This document shows positions 26,456 to 36,439 of a DNA stretch of 64,000 nt, piece after piece. Below the pieces are notes generated by a model that had not been told where the DNA came from, did not search any database, and was given only the letters and a program-made list of their open reading frames with translations. The stretch comes from Nostoc sp. 'Lobaria pulmonaria (5183) cyanobiont'. Lineage in GTDB: Bacteria; Cyanobacteriota; Cyanobacteriia; Cyanobacteriales; Nostocaceae. Made by a program: the position numbers and the translations under genes. Every line of letters starts with the position of its first letter. The first letter of the stretch is position 1. The stretch covers positions 5,812,545 to 5,876,544 of the forward strand of contig NZ_CP026692.1 in assembly GCF_002949795.1 (NCBI RefSeq), given 5' to 3'.

Positions 26456-27838
26456 ATGACAGGCAAAAACGCAAGACATAATGCATTTCTGCGGCTAGTG
26501 TCTGGTAATGGGGTAGCTTTGGGAGCAGAATCTCGCTACTCGCTGCCCCCCAGTAAAGAAATGGTAATTGGACGCGACCCCAGCTGCCAAGTTGTCTTGG
26601 ATGCCATGATGTACCGAATGGTATCTCGTCGTCATGCTGTGGTTCGTCCCCTATCTCTATCCCCAGATAGCAAATTTAGTTGGGTGCTTTGTGACTTGAA
26701 TAGTGCTAATGGCACTTATTTGAATGGAGAACGCTTGTATGAATGTCAGGAATTGCACCCAGGCGATCGCATTTCTCTAGGTGCTGATGGGCCGCAATAC
26801 ATTTTTGAGTACGAGTATACCTCACTGACTCCGGCGACGACAGTGAACCAAGTTACACCACTGCCTTCGGCAACAAACTACCACAACCACACGCAATTAA
26901 AGCAGCCAGATTCTGTTAGCTTCACCCAGCTTTTTCCGATTATTTCCACTGGTAAAGATTTAACTAGTAAAGCTTACCTCGTACCGGGAATACTGACCGT
27001 AGTCTTTGTGGTGCTGATGTTTGCTACAGTCGGTCGCCCCCAAGCTAATCAAGTAATCGTAGCGAGTTACATCGCCTTCGCTGCCTACTATTTTGTTTAC
27101 CAACTTTGTGGTAAACAAAAGCCTTGGTGGGTGCTAATGGCTACGTCATTGGGTACAATCCTGATTTTGCTCAGTCCGCTGTTGGATCTATTTATCTTCG
27201 TATTTCGCGGCATCCTGCCTGGAAGCTTGCCCACACCCCAAGAATCTATCACCTTCACAGAGTTACTGGTGCGGATGTTTTTTGGCGCTGGGTTGATGGA
27301 AGAATTACTCAAGGCATTACCTGTACTAGGGGCCTTTGCCATCGGTAGAATGTTGTCTTCACCTTGGCGAGAACGTATCGGTATCTGGGAACCTCTAGAT
27401 GGTATTCTCCTGGGTACAGCTTCTGCTGTGGGCTTCACTCTCTTGGAAACCCTCGGTCAGTATGTGCCGGATATTACTCAAAATGTCACGCAACAGGTGG
27501 GTATAGGGGCTGCTGGTCAACTGGCAGGTTTACAACTGCTAATTCCGCGAATTTTAGGCTCTGTAGCTGGACACATGGCTTATAGTGGCTACCTGGGTTA
27601 TTTTATCGGGTTGGCTGTCCTCAAACCCAGTAGAAGTTGGCAAATTCTGTCTATTGGTTATCTGAGTGCCTCTGCGCTTCATGCTTTGTGGAATGCTACA
27701 GGGTCAATCAATGCCTTGCTTTTGGTAGTTGTTGGAGTGTTATCTTACGCCTTTTTGATGGCGGCAATTCTCAAGGCACGGGCACTGTCACCGACGCGAT
27801 CGCAAAATTTTGCTACCCGATTTCTTGGACCAAAATAG
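26456..27838 (+). CDS. FHA domain fused to a PrsW-type membrane protease
   Basis: 460 aa. An N-terminal FHA domain (about residues 20-120) has MVIGRDPSCQVVLD, the phosphopeptide-binding SRRHAVVR and LNSANGTYLNGERL. After a linker, about eight transmembrane segments (from residue 170) carry the PrsW motifs: AGLMEELLKALPVL with the EExxK pair, a GHMAYSGYLGYFIG segment and SASALHALWNA, whose His residues probably bind the catalytic metal. PrsW proteases cut membrane proteins such as anti-sigma factors. The fusion suggests proteolysis switched by Ser/Thr phosphorylation. It faces the CHAT-FHA and PP2C genes. Confidence 0.88.
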   Translation: MTGKNARHNAFLRLVSGNGVALGAESRYSLPPSKEMVIGRDPSCQVVLDAMMYRMVSRRHAVVRPLSLSPDSKFSWVLCDLNSANGTYLNGERLYECQELHPGDRISLGADGPQYIFEYEYTSLTPATTVNQVTPLPSATNYHNHTQLKQPDSVSFTQLFPIISTGKDLTSKAYLVPGILTVVFVVLMFATVGRPQANQVIVASYIAFAAYYFVYQLCGKQKPWWVLMATSLGTILILLSPLLDLFIFVFRGILPGSLPTPQESITFTELLVRMFFGAGLMEELLKALPVLGAFAIGRMLSSPWRERIGIWEPLDGILLGTASAVGFTLLETLGQYVPDITQNVTQQVGIGAAGQLAGLQLLIPRILGSVAGHMAYSGYLGYFIGLAVLKPSRSWQILSIGYLSASALHALWNATGSINALLLVVVGVLSYAFLMAAILKARALSPTRSQNFATRFLGPK

Positions 27839-28150
27839 AGGAAGCAGGGGAGCAGGGGGGAGAACAAGCAATGCTTGAGTATTTACCTCTTGGGATAGAT
27901 GGCCTAGTTTGAAAATCAGCGTATCGTTAACTTATTATAGGGTAAATATACTTACAAAAATAAAAATCATTAAACTTCTTCTTGCAAAAGTCTTGATTTT
28001 CGACTCTATATCTTTGGGTAAGGGAAACCAACATCTTTGCAAAAGACATCTATCAATAGAGTGAATACAAAGCGCGGGTCACACGAACACAAGGCATAGT
28101 GAAAACTTTTCCTACTCACTACTCCCAATTCCCCATTCTCCACTCCCCAT
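27839..28150. other. Intergenic region between convergent genes
   Basis: About 310 bp; contains AGCAGGGGAGCAGGGGG-type low-complexity sequence and a CCCATTCTCCACTCCCCATT repeat near 28130-28150. No gene or strong terminator hairpin recognised. Confidence 0.4.
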
Positions 28151-28798
28151 TCATAGTTCAGGTTGGGACTTGTTAAGTTCAGTAAAAGCATAAGAAGCGA
28201 TCGCTAAACTAACCTTTGCTTTCTCCACTTCTGATAAAGCTGTCCACTCGTTGTTTTGAAGATTACTGAGTGCAGATACCGCGTTTTGCGATTCGCTACT
28301 GCGCATAGCGTAAGCAAAAGGACGAGCCAAAACCATCAGATCCTCTGTTCCCCAAGTTGGTAGTACTGTCTGAACGCACTCAACTAGTTGCTCGCTGATT
28401 AATTGGCGAGCCGCAAATATCTCAGCAGCTTTGGTGGCGATGGTATTGAGCAATATTTGGGGCACACAGACGGAAAAATTAGTACGTAATGTTTCTTGAA
28501 GGTTAAGCACTACTGCCTGTTGTGGGTTATCATTAGGGTCTGGTGTAGGAGTAATACTAGACCAAAGTGTATCTAAATGTCCGTAGAAATCTTGCGAGCG
28601 CCTAATTAGTTCTTCATCAAGCAAATCTTGCATTCCGAACTGTTGTTCTAGTTCCTGAAAATAAGCTTCTGATTCATCATCACCTGGATTCCAGGGATAG
28701 TTAGCATCCTCTGGTTCTAGTAACGCTTCTAATAACTCTAAATCTACTTGAGATGGCAAAGAAGAGAAAGTGTCTGAGCCGTTAATTTTGTCAGCCAT
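28151..28798 (-). CDS. Uncharacterised protein of the FHA/CHAT/PP2C group
   Basis: 215 aa, acidic N-terminal half (LEPEDANYPWNPGDDESEAY), then mostly helical with Ala/Glu/Leu-rich segments (TKAAEIFAARQLISEQLVECV; MVLARPFAYAMRSSESQ; EVEKAKVSLAIASYAFTELN). No signal peptide, membrane segment or known motif. It is the third gene on the minus strand after PP2C and CHAT-FHA, with 145 bp to the CHAT gene. The helical all-alpha character suggests an adaptor, but this is a guess. Confidence 0.65.
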   Translation of the reverse strand: MADKINGSDTFSSLPSQVDLELLEALLEPEDANYPWNPGDDESEAYFQELEQQFGMQDLLDEELIRRSQDFYGHLDTLWSSITPTPDPNDNPQQAVVLNLQETLRTNFSVCVPQILLNTIATKAAEIFAARQLISEQLVECVQTVLPTWGTEDLMVLARPFAYAMRSSESQNAVSALSNLQNNEWTALSEVEKAKVSLAIASYAFTELNKSQPEL

Positions 28799-28943
28799 AT
28801 TTTCTTACCTGATGATTATTTGGTGGTATTGACAGCTACAAGTTCTAAGAGGAGATTTCCGCAAAAAAAGTTGATTTTTTCTCCAAAAAACAGATTTTAA
28901 AAGCTGATGCTAAAGACTCAAATTCATTTACACAATAGCTTTG

Positions 28944-30518
28944 TTAGGAGTCTTCAATCACAAACTCCCAAGTTTCACCTCTAGCACTTCCAAACTTTAA
29001 CTGCATCCCCGATTTCAAAGGGACTTCCTCTCGGAGGATTTGTTGCCAGCCATTAGGGCCTAAAAACCAGGTTGTTCCGTAGGTGGAAAAATCTTGCAAG
29101 TAATAAGTTCGCATTAATGTAGCATCAGTAAGAGTGTTGCGGCAGAAGATTTCGGCGTGGCGTTTGGATACAGATGGTTCGGGAATGACGATATCATTAT
29201 CTTTCGTGCGGCCGATGCGGGTAACACCATAACGCAGTAGCCAGGTTTTACCTTTTGGAGTGAGCGATCGCAAAGAAGCAATCGCAAGCGAGGAACCTAC
29301 ATCAGGAATGGCTGTATCTGGTAGTTCCGTAATACCTTCATCCAGATTTTTAATGAGTTCGCCATTAAAATCTGGATGCAGGTAGAGAACAGGCAAAGTC
29401 CAAGCAGGTTGATTAAATTTATACAGTGTTAACAACTCTTGCCTAGCCTGTGCTACGGCTTCATCAATTGGCTTGTGCGATCGCAAAGCTTCGATAAAGG
29501 CTTGAATAAAACTATGGCTTTCGTGGTCAGCGATTTCATCGCGCATCCCCAAAACCGCAGGTACACCATGACGAATCAGTACTTCTGCTAAACTACTGGC
29601 AGGGATAGCTTGATGATTGATCGCGGCTGGTTGTGCACCCCAACAGGCGTTGAAAACTGCTAGTTTCACTCCTGTACGGGTCAATACTTGCGCCAATTCT
29701 ATCCCATTGAGGGGCATATCTGGTCGCAAAAATAGTAACCCTCCATCTGGGTCTGGCAAACCATGTCCAGCGTAAAAGAAAACATTGTATTCTTTAGTTT
29801 CTAATTCATCAATCAACTGTTGTGGAGTTGGTTGAATGAGTTTATTCACGACACAAGGTGCATATCTTTGGGCATTACCAGGCGTATCTGCAAGAGCTTG
29901 CTGTAAGATAGCGGCTTCTCGTTCTAGTTGCAGCTTGTCATCATGACCTAAAACCAGCAGGATACTTAAAGCTTGGTCAGTTCGCAAATACGGTAACGCG
30001 TCAACTTCAGTGGTGGTGCGACTAAATAGCAAATCTTGCGACAGAGACATTGCCGATTGACCAGGCTTGCGCTGCATAATTTCCCAAGGGAAAGCGATCA
30101 GATCCGGGTCGCGAATTTCTAGTTGAAAGCGCAAACGTGTATGCTCACCCATAGCCATACCGTGACTGCGTTCTAGACTACCAAGAATTTGTCCGTCGAA
30201 TACCCAGTGCCATAAATTCATTCCCAAGTGTTGCATCAGACGACTGCTGTAGGGACCAGTAGTTTGACCTGAAGGGGATGAAATCCAATCTATAGGGAAT
30301 GGGTTGACCTTTTGAGATGTTGAGTTTGGGGAAATATCTAGGCGACCATGACCAGCAAACATCTGCTGCCATTCTTGCCAGACTTGGGTGAGTTCAACAG
30401 GCCATACACAGTCACGTAAAACGTAACCACTGGGATATGGAGCCTTGACCACCCAAATGGCGAAGTTGTCAGTGCCAGTGTTTAAGAGACGGGCGATCGC
30501 CAAATTCAGGGATGGCAT
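28944..30518 (-). CDS. CHAT-domain (caspase-like) protein with C-terminal FHA domain
   Basis: 524 aa. The CHAT peptidase domain spans about residues 100-370. The caspase-type dyad is visible: His in YNVFFYAGHGLPD (about 255) and Cys in VKLAVFNACWGAQPA (about 293). AVLGMRDEIADHESHSFIQAF is a CHAT core helix. The C-terminal 110 residues are an FHA domain (TRIGRTKDNDIVI, SVSKRHAEIF, DFSTYGTTWFLGPNGW). A protease tied to a phosphothreonine reader, beside a PP2C phosphatase, points to phosphorylation-controlled proteolysis or cell death; the substrate is unknown. Confidence 0.88.
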   Translation of the reverse strand: MPSLNLAIARLLNTGTDNFAIWVVKAPYPSGYVLRDCVWPVELTQVWQEWQQMFAGHGRLDISPNSTSQKVNPFPIDWISSPSGQTTGPYSSRLMQHLGMNLWHWVFDGQILGSLERSHGMAMGEHTRLRFQLEIRDPDLIAFPWEIMQRKPGQSAMSLSQDLLFSRTTTEVDALPYLRTDQALSILLVLGHDDKLQLEREAAILQQALADTPGNAQRYAPCVVNKLIQPTPQQLIDELETKEYNVFFYAGHGLPDPDGGLLFLRPDMPLNGIELAQVLTRTGVKLAVFNACWGAQPAAINHQAIPASSLAEVLIRHGVPAVLGMRDEIADHESHSFIQAFIEALRSHKPIDEAVAQARQELLTLYKFNQPAWTLPVLYLHPDFNGELIKNLDEGITELPDTAIPDVGSSLAIASLRSLTPKGKTWLLRYGVTRIGRTKDNDIVIPEPSVSKRHAEIFCRNTLTDATLMRTYYLQDFSTYGTTWFLGPNGWQQILREEVPLKSGMQLKFGSARGETWEFVIEDS

Positions 30519-30666
30519 GGATTCATTAAACTAAAAGCTAAAAAAAATAATTTCAAATAACAATTCTCCAAGGTGAAAATTTTCTACTTTTTTGACCTTG
30601 TAAGTTTTTTACTCTGATTGTTACCTGTTATTATTCCAGGTTTTTACTAGTTTATCGAGTATTTGA

Positions 30667-32943
30667 TTAAGTTGGACTGGTGTCAGATGGTTCGGTAACT
30701 GGCGGTTGCGTCACAGATCTACATGGATTTGGTACGTTTGATTGTAAAACAACGCCAAAACGGTTGACTTGGAAGGAGTTTAGCAATACTGTTGCTGGCA
30801 AAGGTTTTGAATTTGGTGGAACTGAGGTAGTTACATCTGGGTTATTAGGATTAGCTGGAGTTTGTGTAGTTTTATTGGCACAGACTCGCATAGACATCAA
30901 AAAACTCCCAGAAGCAGGATTTGGATTTGATTTTTTCTCAATAACTTCTAAAAAAGTCCCACGAGGAAGTGATTGGTTGTTTCCCAAGGAGATGTCATTA
31001 TTGGTTTTAATTACCCAACCAAGAGAAAGATTAGCCAGCGATCGCGGTGTAGATGTCGCTTCAATGGCAGGGTTGGCAGGGTTTTGAGTTTGTAATGGAT
31101 TAGAAAAAATTGGAGAGGCCCCTGATGGCGATCGCAGTTGCTTGACGAACAATCCTAAAAAACCTGCTGCGACCACAAATATTAATGGAACTATCCACTG
31201 TAGGGGGAATTGACGAGATTTAGCAGGCTCAGTGTCTGGAATCACCTGAGTCTTATGGTTTGGGCTGCCTAAAACTGTCGCATCTGTCGCCCTGGATGCT
31301 AAATCAACAGTTTTGGCAGAATAACTCTCTGGAATCACTGCTTGGATGGTGATTTCTGGTTCCCAATATTGGACTTGATAGTGAACTAAAGCGACGGTGA
31401 CATTATCGTGTCCATTTTTAGTATTAGCAATTTCGACTAATCTATCGGCAACAGTTGCTATATTTGCTTCCCCAACTAAAATCGGCAAGATTTCTGTTTC
31501 CCAATACTCTTCTACCCGATCGAAGTCACTCAAACCATCGGATGTGAGCAGAAAAACAGCATCTTCATCGAGCATAAACCGTCCCGATGTAGGATGCAAT
31601 GAAGTGCTAGAACCCATCCCCAAAGCTTGGACGAGAGAACCAGCCGCACTTTGTTGCACTGCCTCGCGGTAAATGGCATAACCTAGTCGCACTTCGCGGG
31701 AGGCGACATCATCATCGAGGGTAACTTGATAACAGCCGTGACGTGTAATCCAGTAGGCACGACTATCGCCAACGTGAGTAATATACATTTCATGAGCAAC
31801 AGGCAATGCCATGACTAAAGTCGTGCCCATGCGTTGACGCCCTTGGCGATTTTCACCGTCATTGCGCTGACTGATTTTATCATTGGCCATTGCCACTGCC
31901 TTATCTAGGTCATTCAGCAGCAATGAAGGGTCTATATGGTCGTAGGGAACCTTTGTTAGTTGCTGTACCTGCTGCTGGATTGTTTCAATGGCTAAATTTG
32001 AGGCCACATTGCCGCCTTCGTGTCCGCCGATGCCATCACAGACAATTGCTAAGGCTGTTGGCTGGGGTGGTTTGCTCACCAGAGTTCCACTGGGGGGGCT
32101 ACAGGCATCTTCATTACGTTGGCGACTTGGCCCGGTGTCGGTTTTGGTGATAATTTGGATGGTGGGTGTTTGCGATCGCCCTAACCCTGCCAGTCCCCGA
32201 TCTAAAACTCCGACTAATTGATCGGTTGAATTAATCTCTCCCTGAATTAAAGCAAGGCTAACGCGATCAACAAATTCCGCGATTGCTGGTTTGGCAGTGC
32301 TGACCAACTGTTGCCAAAATTCACCTAATTGGGGCAATTCTGGTGATGTGGCGCTATCAAAACGCAATTCCAACAAACGTACTAACGATCCTTCTACCCG
32401 TAATACATCAGAGTCAAGTAAGCTAGAGGCGACACCTTCACTCACAAGAGGTTGCCACAGATGAGCTATTTGCCATAACCAATTTAGTTGGCGCATTGAT
32501 GTTGCATTACGCCAAGCGGTGCTTAACTGGCTGCCCAAATGTACTTGTTGGATAGTATCATCTATTAATAGCGGCGGTTTTTCTAAGAGTAATATTTCTC
32601 GGTGGGAAGACCCGTCAGCAACAAAAAGCACTCCATATACCTGGGGTACGTGTAAACGGTAGGGAATCAATCTCAGGTAAGCTTTTAGAGGCTGCAAATT
32701 ATCTAATTCAGGCGTTAGCGCTAATAAACCAGGCTTCGTATCTAAAAGAACAAATTTATCAAGAATTAAATAGCGATCGGCTAATATTTCTCCAGGGCTA
32801 CCCACACTTGGACTATCTACCACAGCCCAGAGATAATTTTTGGGTAGGGGCGTGGAACATCGCTGGCAAAACTTGTGAGTCAGGGGGTTGGCAGCCTGAC
32901 AATTTTCGTTTGGACAGTAGAGCGTTGCCGCGTCATTTTCCAT
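30667..32943 (-). CDS. PP2C-type Ser/Thr phosphatase with zinc ribbon, membrane segment and SH3-like tail
   Basis: 758 aa. The N-terminal zinc ribbon is CPNENCQAANPLTHKFCQRC (residues about 10-30). Residues about 50-250 look like a degenerate kinase-type domain without catalytic motifs. The PP2C domain (about 280-545) has DTGPSRQRNEDA, VCDGIGGHEGGNVAS, MGTTLVMALP, HVGDSRAYWI, LLTSDGLSDF and NGHDNVTVALV, with the metal-binding aspartates present. A transmembrane helix (QWIVPLIFVVAAGFLGLFV, about 595) leads to an SH3-like C-terminus. It would reverse Ser/Thr phosphorylation read by the two neighbouring FHA proteins. Confidence 0.9.
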   Translation of the reverse strand: MENDAATLYCPNENCQAANPLTHKFCQRCSTPLPKNYLWAVVDSPSVGSPGEILADRYLILDKFVLLDTKPGLLALTPELDNLQPLKAYLRLIPYRLHVPQVYGVLFVADGSSHREILLLEKPPLLIDDTIQQVHLGSQLSTAWRNATSMRQLNWLWQIAHLWQPLVSEGVASSLLDSDVLRVEGSLVRLLELRFDSATSPELPQLGEFWQQLVSTAKPAIAEFVDRVSLALIQGEINSTDQLVGVLDRGLAGLGRSQTPTIQIITKTDTGPSRQRNEDACSPPSGTLVSKPPQPTALAIVCDGIGGHEGGNVASNLAIETIQQQVQQLTKVPYDHIDPSLLLNDLDKAVAMANDKISQRNDGENRQGRQRMGTTLVMALPVAHEMYITHVGDSRAYWITRHGCYQVTLDDDVASREVRLGYAIYREAVQQSAAGSLVQALGMGSSTSLHPTSGRFMLDEDAVFLLTSDGLSDFDRVEEYWETEILPILVGEANIATVADRLVEIANTKNGHDNVTVALVHYQVQYWEPEITIQAVIPESYSAKTVDLASRATDATVLGSPNHKTQVIPDTEPAKSRQFPLQWIVPLIFVVAAGFLGLFVKQLRSPSGASPIFSNPLQTQNPANPAIEATSTPRSLANLSLGWVIKTNNDISLGNNQSLPRGTFLEVIEKKSNPNPASGSFLMSMRVCANKTTQTPANPNNPDVTTSVPPNSKPLPATVLLNSFQVNRFGVVLQSNVPNPCRSVTQPPVTEPSDTSPT

Positions 32944-33530
32944 AGTTTTCGCACCGATCAGCGATTGGCAATTTCTTTAATAGCATTAGTAGGGACAATC
33001 TAGACCGCTCATCTTTCTTAAACTTGACATACCCAGACTTTAGATGATGATTTTAGCTGGCGGATATCAGCAGGTGCTAATACTTATCTGCTCCAAAAAA
33101 TATGCTCCTAACTCAACCCTACAGCCTAATCATAGCTTCTATTGCCCTGTGACTCTCCATCGCCAAAGCAACTAACTCCAACCCTGTCACCACAGCATAA
33201 CCCAAGCATAACTGCGCGATTTGTTTTTGCTAAATTACCCCATCATTAACAGGCAGAGAATGTTGGTATTTATTTAGTTTATAAGTAGGATAGCAAGAAT
33301 TAACTTTGATTTAAGAATTAAGAATAGTAAATATTAATTTTGGCAAAAGTACCTGATAAATCCAGTGGCTCTAAAAATCTCTTGAGGACTGCTGTTAGCG
33401 GATAGCTAGAGTTGAGTCAGTGCTGAGTTAAGAAGTAGACTTATGAATCTTTTCACTCTAAGCCGAGACACTTTTAACTCAGCACTCTTCGTACACAAGG
33501 GTTCAGCCAGCCCGCTAGCAACTCATTGGC
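32944..33530. other. Intergenic region, 587 bp, no gene seen
   Basis: No open frame with coding character, no hairpin followed by a T-run, and no recognised regulatory box. The PP2C promoter should lie in its left part. Confidence 0.4.
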
Positions 33531-33890
33531 TTATTGTTTGTCGTCAATGGCAACTTGAGGGACTCCCAAGCTGTAGTTAGTAACACGGGCAGAAAGATTG
33601 TAGCTGACTTCGCCGAGTTGCAGAAGCGATCGCAGATAATGCTCTAAGTCTGACCCTACACGGCGCAAGTTATAGTCTGTGAGGTCTTCGCCACTAGATG
33701 CTTCTACTAGTTCATCAAATTTTCGATAAATTTTTTGCAGTGCATCTTCATTCCAATTAAATTCGTTATCTGGGTCAACATCTAAGGTTAAGACTTGTTG
33801 ACTAGGAACTAAATCGCCATCCCGGTCAATTTCACCTGCAAAAATGCGGATATGCCGGGTTGTGGACTTGAGCAGCATCGGGTTATCCAT
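33531..33890 (-). CDS. ndhM: NAD(P)H-quinone oxidoreductase subunit M
   Basis: 119 aa, the normal length. MLLKSTTRHIRIFAGEI, TLDVDPDNEFNWNEDALQKIYRKF, ELVEASSGEDLTDYNLRRVGSDLEHYLRSLL and YNLSARVTNYSLGVPQV are the conserved NdhM blocks. NdhM is a peripheral stromal-side subunit of the cyanobacterial NDH-1 complex for cyclic electron flow, respiration and CO2 uptake. It is a single-gene unit here. Confidence 0.96.
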   Translation of the reverse strand: MDNPMLLKSTTRHIRIFAGEIDRDGDLVPSQQVLTLDVDPDNEFNWNEDALQKIYRKFDELVEASSGEDLTDYNLRRVGSDLEHYLRSLLQLGEVSYNLSARVTNYSLGVPQVAIDDKQ

Positions 33891-34761
33891 AAAAAGGTGT
33901 AAGATTTGCGTGGATTACACTGAAATTATTGTAGACGTTAATATCCAAGCTTGAATGCTCTCAATTTCAAAGCTTTGAATGCAGTTTCAAAAGGGTATAT
34001 TGAATGGGCATAAGTAAAAATATCACCTTTACTGATGAGTTTGCTACTTCTGTTATGAGTTGAAGATATATTTAACTGCTAGTACTGACAGTAGTCGAAT
34101 TATTTTTCTGTAAAAATTAATGGGTTGAGTATTTTCATTTGGTGTACTAATCTGACTTACTGCTAAGATTTTTCTACTCGACTCAGCCCAGAATACAGTA
34201 TGGATAGGCACTTGGGAGGAATAATTTGTTCTGTGTACATTTTTTTCTGAAGAACAAAAGTTTTGACATTAATAATTATGCTCATCAATTTATCCTGAAT
34301 TTCCTATTGCAAAAAACGTACATCAAGTAATTTCACGCAATAGCGCTAGATCGACCGCTGGCTTTAACAAACTCAAAAAAAGTAAGCGGTTTTACTTACG
34401 TAGAAACACTAAAATTAGAGTAACAAGTCAAACTGTTATTGACGTTCACATAAAGTTGATGTAAAAACCTTTAAAAAGGTTGAACAACTTCTTACAGAAA
34501 CTTTATTGTGTAGAATCTTAAAAACTGAATAATAGTTATGGCTTACCATAAGCTACATCTGGCACAGAAACGTCAAAATCTAGACACTGAAAATCTAGCT
34601 TGAAAATACACCACAGGAGAGTGAAATAGAATACAAAGGTGATTGATGAAGAAAAATTCTTAATTCAAGCACTTTGGATTCAAAAAGGATATAAAGAATT
34701 TTTGCTGGACATCTACCTCCTTACCCTCATACACAACCAAGTAAAGGAATCTCAATAAGCT
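33891..34761. other. Intergenic region, 871 bp, between divergent genes
   Basis: AT-rich. It holds a short perfect hairpin AACCTTTAAAAAGGTT at 34466-34481 without a following T-run. No coding frame or recognised motif otherwise. Confidence 0.4.
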
Positions 34762-35046
34762 ATGAACTCCAAAGCATTACCACGCCAGATAAATAATCTC
34801 GAAGTAGGTGTTTATGAGTGTGAAATACATCTCAAATTCCGGTTGATTGAGGAAAAGAGTCTATTGAGCGATCGCGAGCAACTATTACAGGTGCTACTTG
34901 ATGCTTTAACCGAAGGTTCTGATGACTTTCTAGAGACGCTACAAGCGTCCGTTAAAGCCCAAGAAGTGTCTGAGTTTAAAGCCTCGCCTCAAATGCGGCG
35001 TCAGCTAATGCGCTTGCGTAATGTCGCGGAAAATTCTCCAACTTAA
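34762..35046 (+). CDS. Small conserved-looking protein of unknown function
   Basis: 94 aa, soluble, with a beta-like first half (VGVYECEIHLKFRLIEEKSLLSDREQLLQVLLDAL) and a basic C-terminal helix (MRRQLMRLRNVAENS). A HIP1-like GATCGCGA lies inside it and codon use is like its neighbours. No domain recognised. A purine-rich AAAGGAATCTCAATAAGCT precedes the ATG, giving AAGGA 13 bases upstream. Confidence 0.65.
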   Translation: MNSKALPRQINNLEVGVYECEIHLKFRLIEEKSLLSDREQLLQVLLDALTEGSDDFLETLQASVKAQEVSEFKASPQMRRQLMRLRNVAENSPT

Positions 35047-35590
35047 AGGTGTAATTTAAGTAGTGAAAAACGTGAATTGGGCATCAAATCAAATGTTGAT
35101 CCCATACCCCCATTGCCATAAAAACTAAGCAGTCAGTAGATTTCATAAAATATTTTGATTTCTACTTTGTGAAAGTCTTATTTAGCAGCACAAAGTCCCA
35201 GGAACAGTTTCCGCTATTAAAAACTTTGTAGCAAAGGGTACTGGTAGAATCTGAAAGCAAATTCAGCCGGGTGCATTTTACCGAGTTTTTATCAAAACAT
35301 TGCAGAATAATAAAACTCTGTGTCTTTACAGATGGGGAATTGGACAACAGGCGCAAATAAAATGAAAACCTAAAAGACCAAAGTAAAAATAAATAACCTT
35401 TCTTTTAGCTTTTTGCTTAAGCTAAGTGCCTGATTTGCTGAAATACTTATGTTTTATCTATTACTGGTAATAGGTCATGGTTTAGCAGCCAGTTACCTAT
35501 TACCGATTACCCAGGACTAGGGGATAAGGGAGCAGGGGAGCAGGGGAGATGGAGAATAACTACTAATCAATGCCCAATGCCCAATAATGC
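35047..35590. other. Intergenic region, 544 bp, no gene seen
   Basis: Near 35520-35580 there are short low-complexity repeats (GGAGCAGGGGAGCAGGGGAG and CAATGCCCAATGCCCAATAA). Nothing else recognised. Confidence 0.4.
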
Positions 35591-36286
35591 CTATTTAGCA
35601 AGACCATGTTCCAGAGCAAAACGAACTAACTCTGTACGGCTGTTGGTACCGGTTTTACTAAACAAACGGCTGACGTATTTTTCGACATTGCGGACGCTGG
35701 TTTCTAAACGACGGGCGATTTCTTTGTTCATCAACCCTTCAGCAACCAAATTTAAAACACTTTGTTCTCTCGGTGTCAAATCAATTTTAAAAGGGGCTGG
35801 CGATTGGGAAATAGCATTTTTTTGAGTTAACAATGCTTTAATTTGGGCAATCTGATTGGCTAGTTCAGCAAGATCGGGGGTTTCAGTATCATCTCCCGTA
35901 CTCGCAGCCTTAGCGGCGCGACGGGCTAGCAAATTTTCGACTATAGCCACTAACTCGTCTGGATCAAAAGGTTTGGGTAGATAGGCATCAACACCAGCGT
36001 GATAGCCTTGAATGCGATCGCCTGTCATACCCTTAGCAGTTAAAAATACTACCGGGAGTGCTTGGAAACGGGGGTCTTCCCGTAGTTGCTTCAGGAACTG
36101 ATAGCCATCCACTTGAGGCATCATCACATCGGAAATCACTAAGTCAGGTGTATTCAGCTGCATCCATTCCCAACCTTCTAGGGCGTTACTGGCGACTTGA
36201 ACGCTGAAACCGCTCTCTTGCAAATAGTCTTTCACGGCTTCCCGTATCCCTGGTTCATCATCCACCAGTAACAATTGTGCTGACAT
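35591..36286 (-). CDS. NarL/LuxR-family response regulator
   Basis: 231 aa. Receiver domain (1-125) with LLLVDDEPG (acidic pocket), the phosphoacceptor Asp in PDLVISDVMMPQVDGY (about Asp54), the Thr of VVFLTAKG and Lys of LPKPFDPDE. A linker leads to the LuxR helix-turn-helix (LTPREQSVLNLVAEGLMNKEI ... VEKYVSRLFSKTG) at about 165-225. It resembles the cyanobacterial Ycf29/Rre1-type regulator in its receiver, but I am not certain, so no symbol is given. No histidine kinase gene is adjacent. Confidence 0.9.
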   Translation of the reverse strand: MSAQLLLVDDEPGIREAVKDYLQESGFSVQVASNALEGWEWMQLNTPDLVISDVMMPQVDGYQFLKQLREDPRFQALPVVFLTAKGMTGDRIQGYHAGVDAYLPKPFDPDELVAIVENLLARRAAKAASTGDDTETPDLAELANQIAQIKALLTQKNAISQSPAPFKIDLTPREQSVLNLVAEGLMNKEIARRLETSVRNVEKYVSRLFSKTGTNSRTELVRFALEHGLAK

Positions 36287-36439
36287 TTAAAATTCCCTTG
36301 AGTTTTGCTTTTTCCAATTTAGCGAAAGTTGGTAGGCATTGAGCAACTTAAATTCACCTCTACCGCCCCCAAAGCTTTTAAAGTTGACATCTTTGCCTCC
36401 GTCAACCCTTTAACCTCTGTAACGATCGCGCCTTCGGAC

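Noticed and set aside
34466..34481. AACCTTTAAAAAGGTT hairpin as a terminator
   Set aside because: No T-run and no gene ending nearby.
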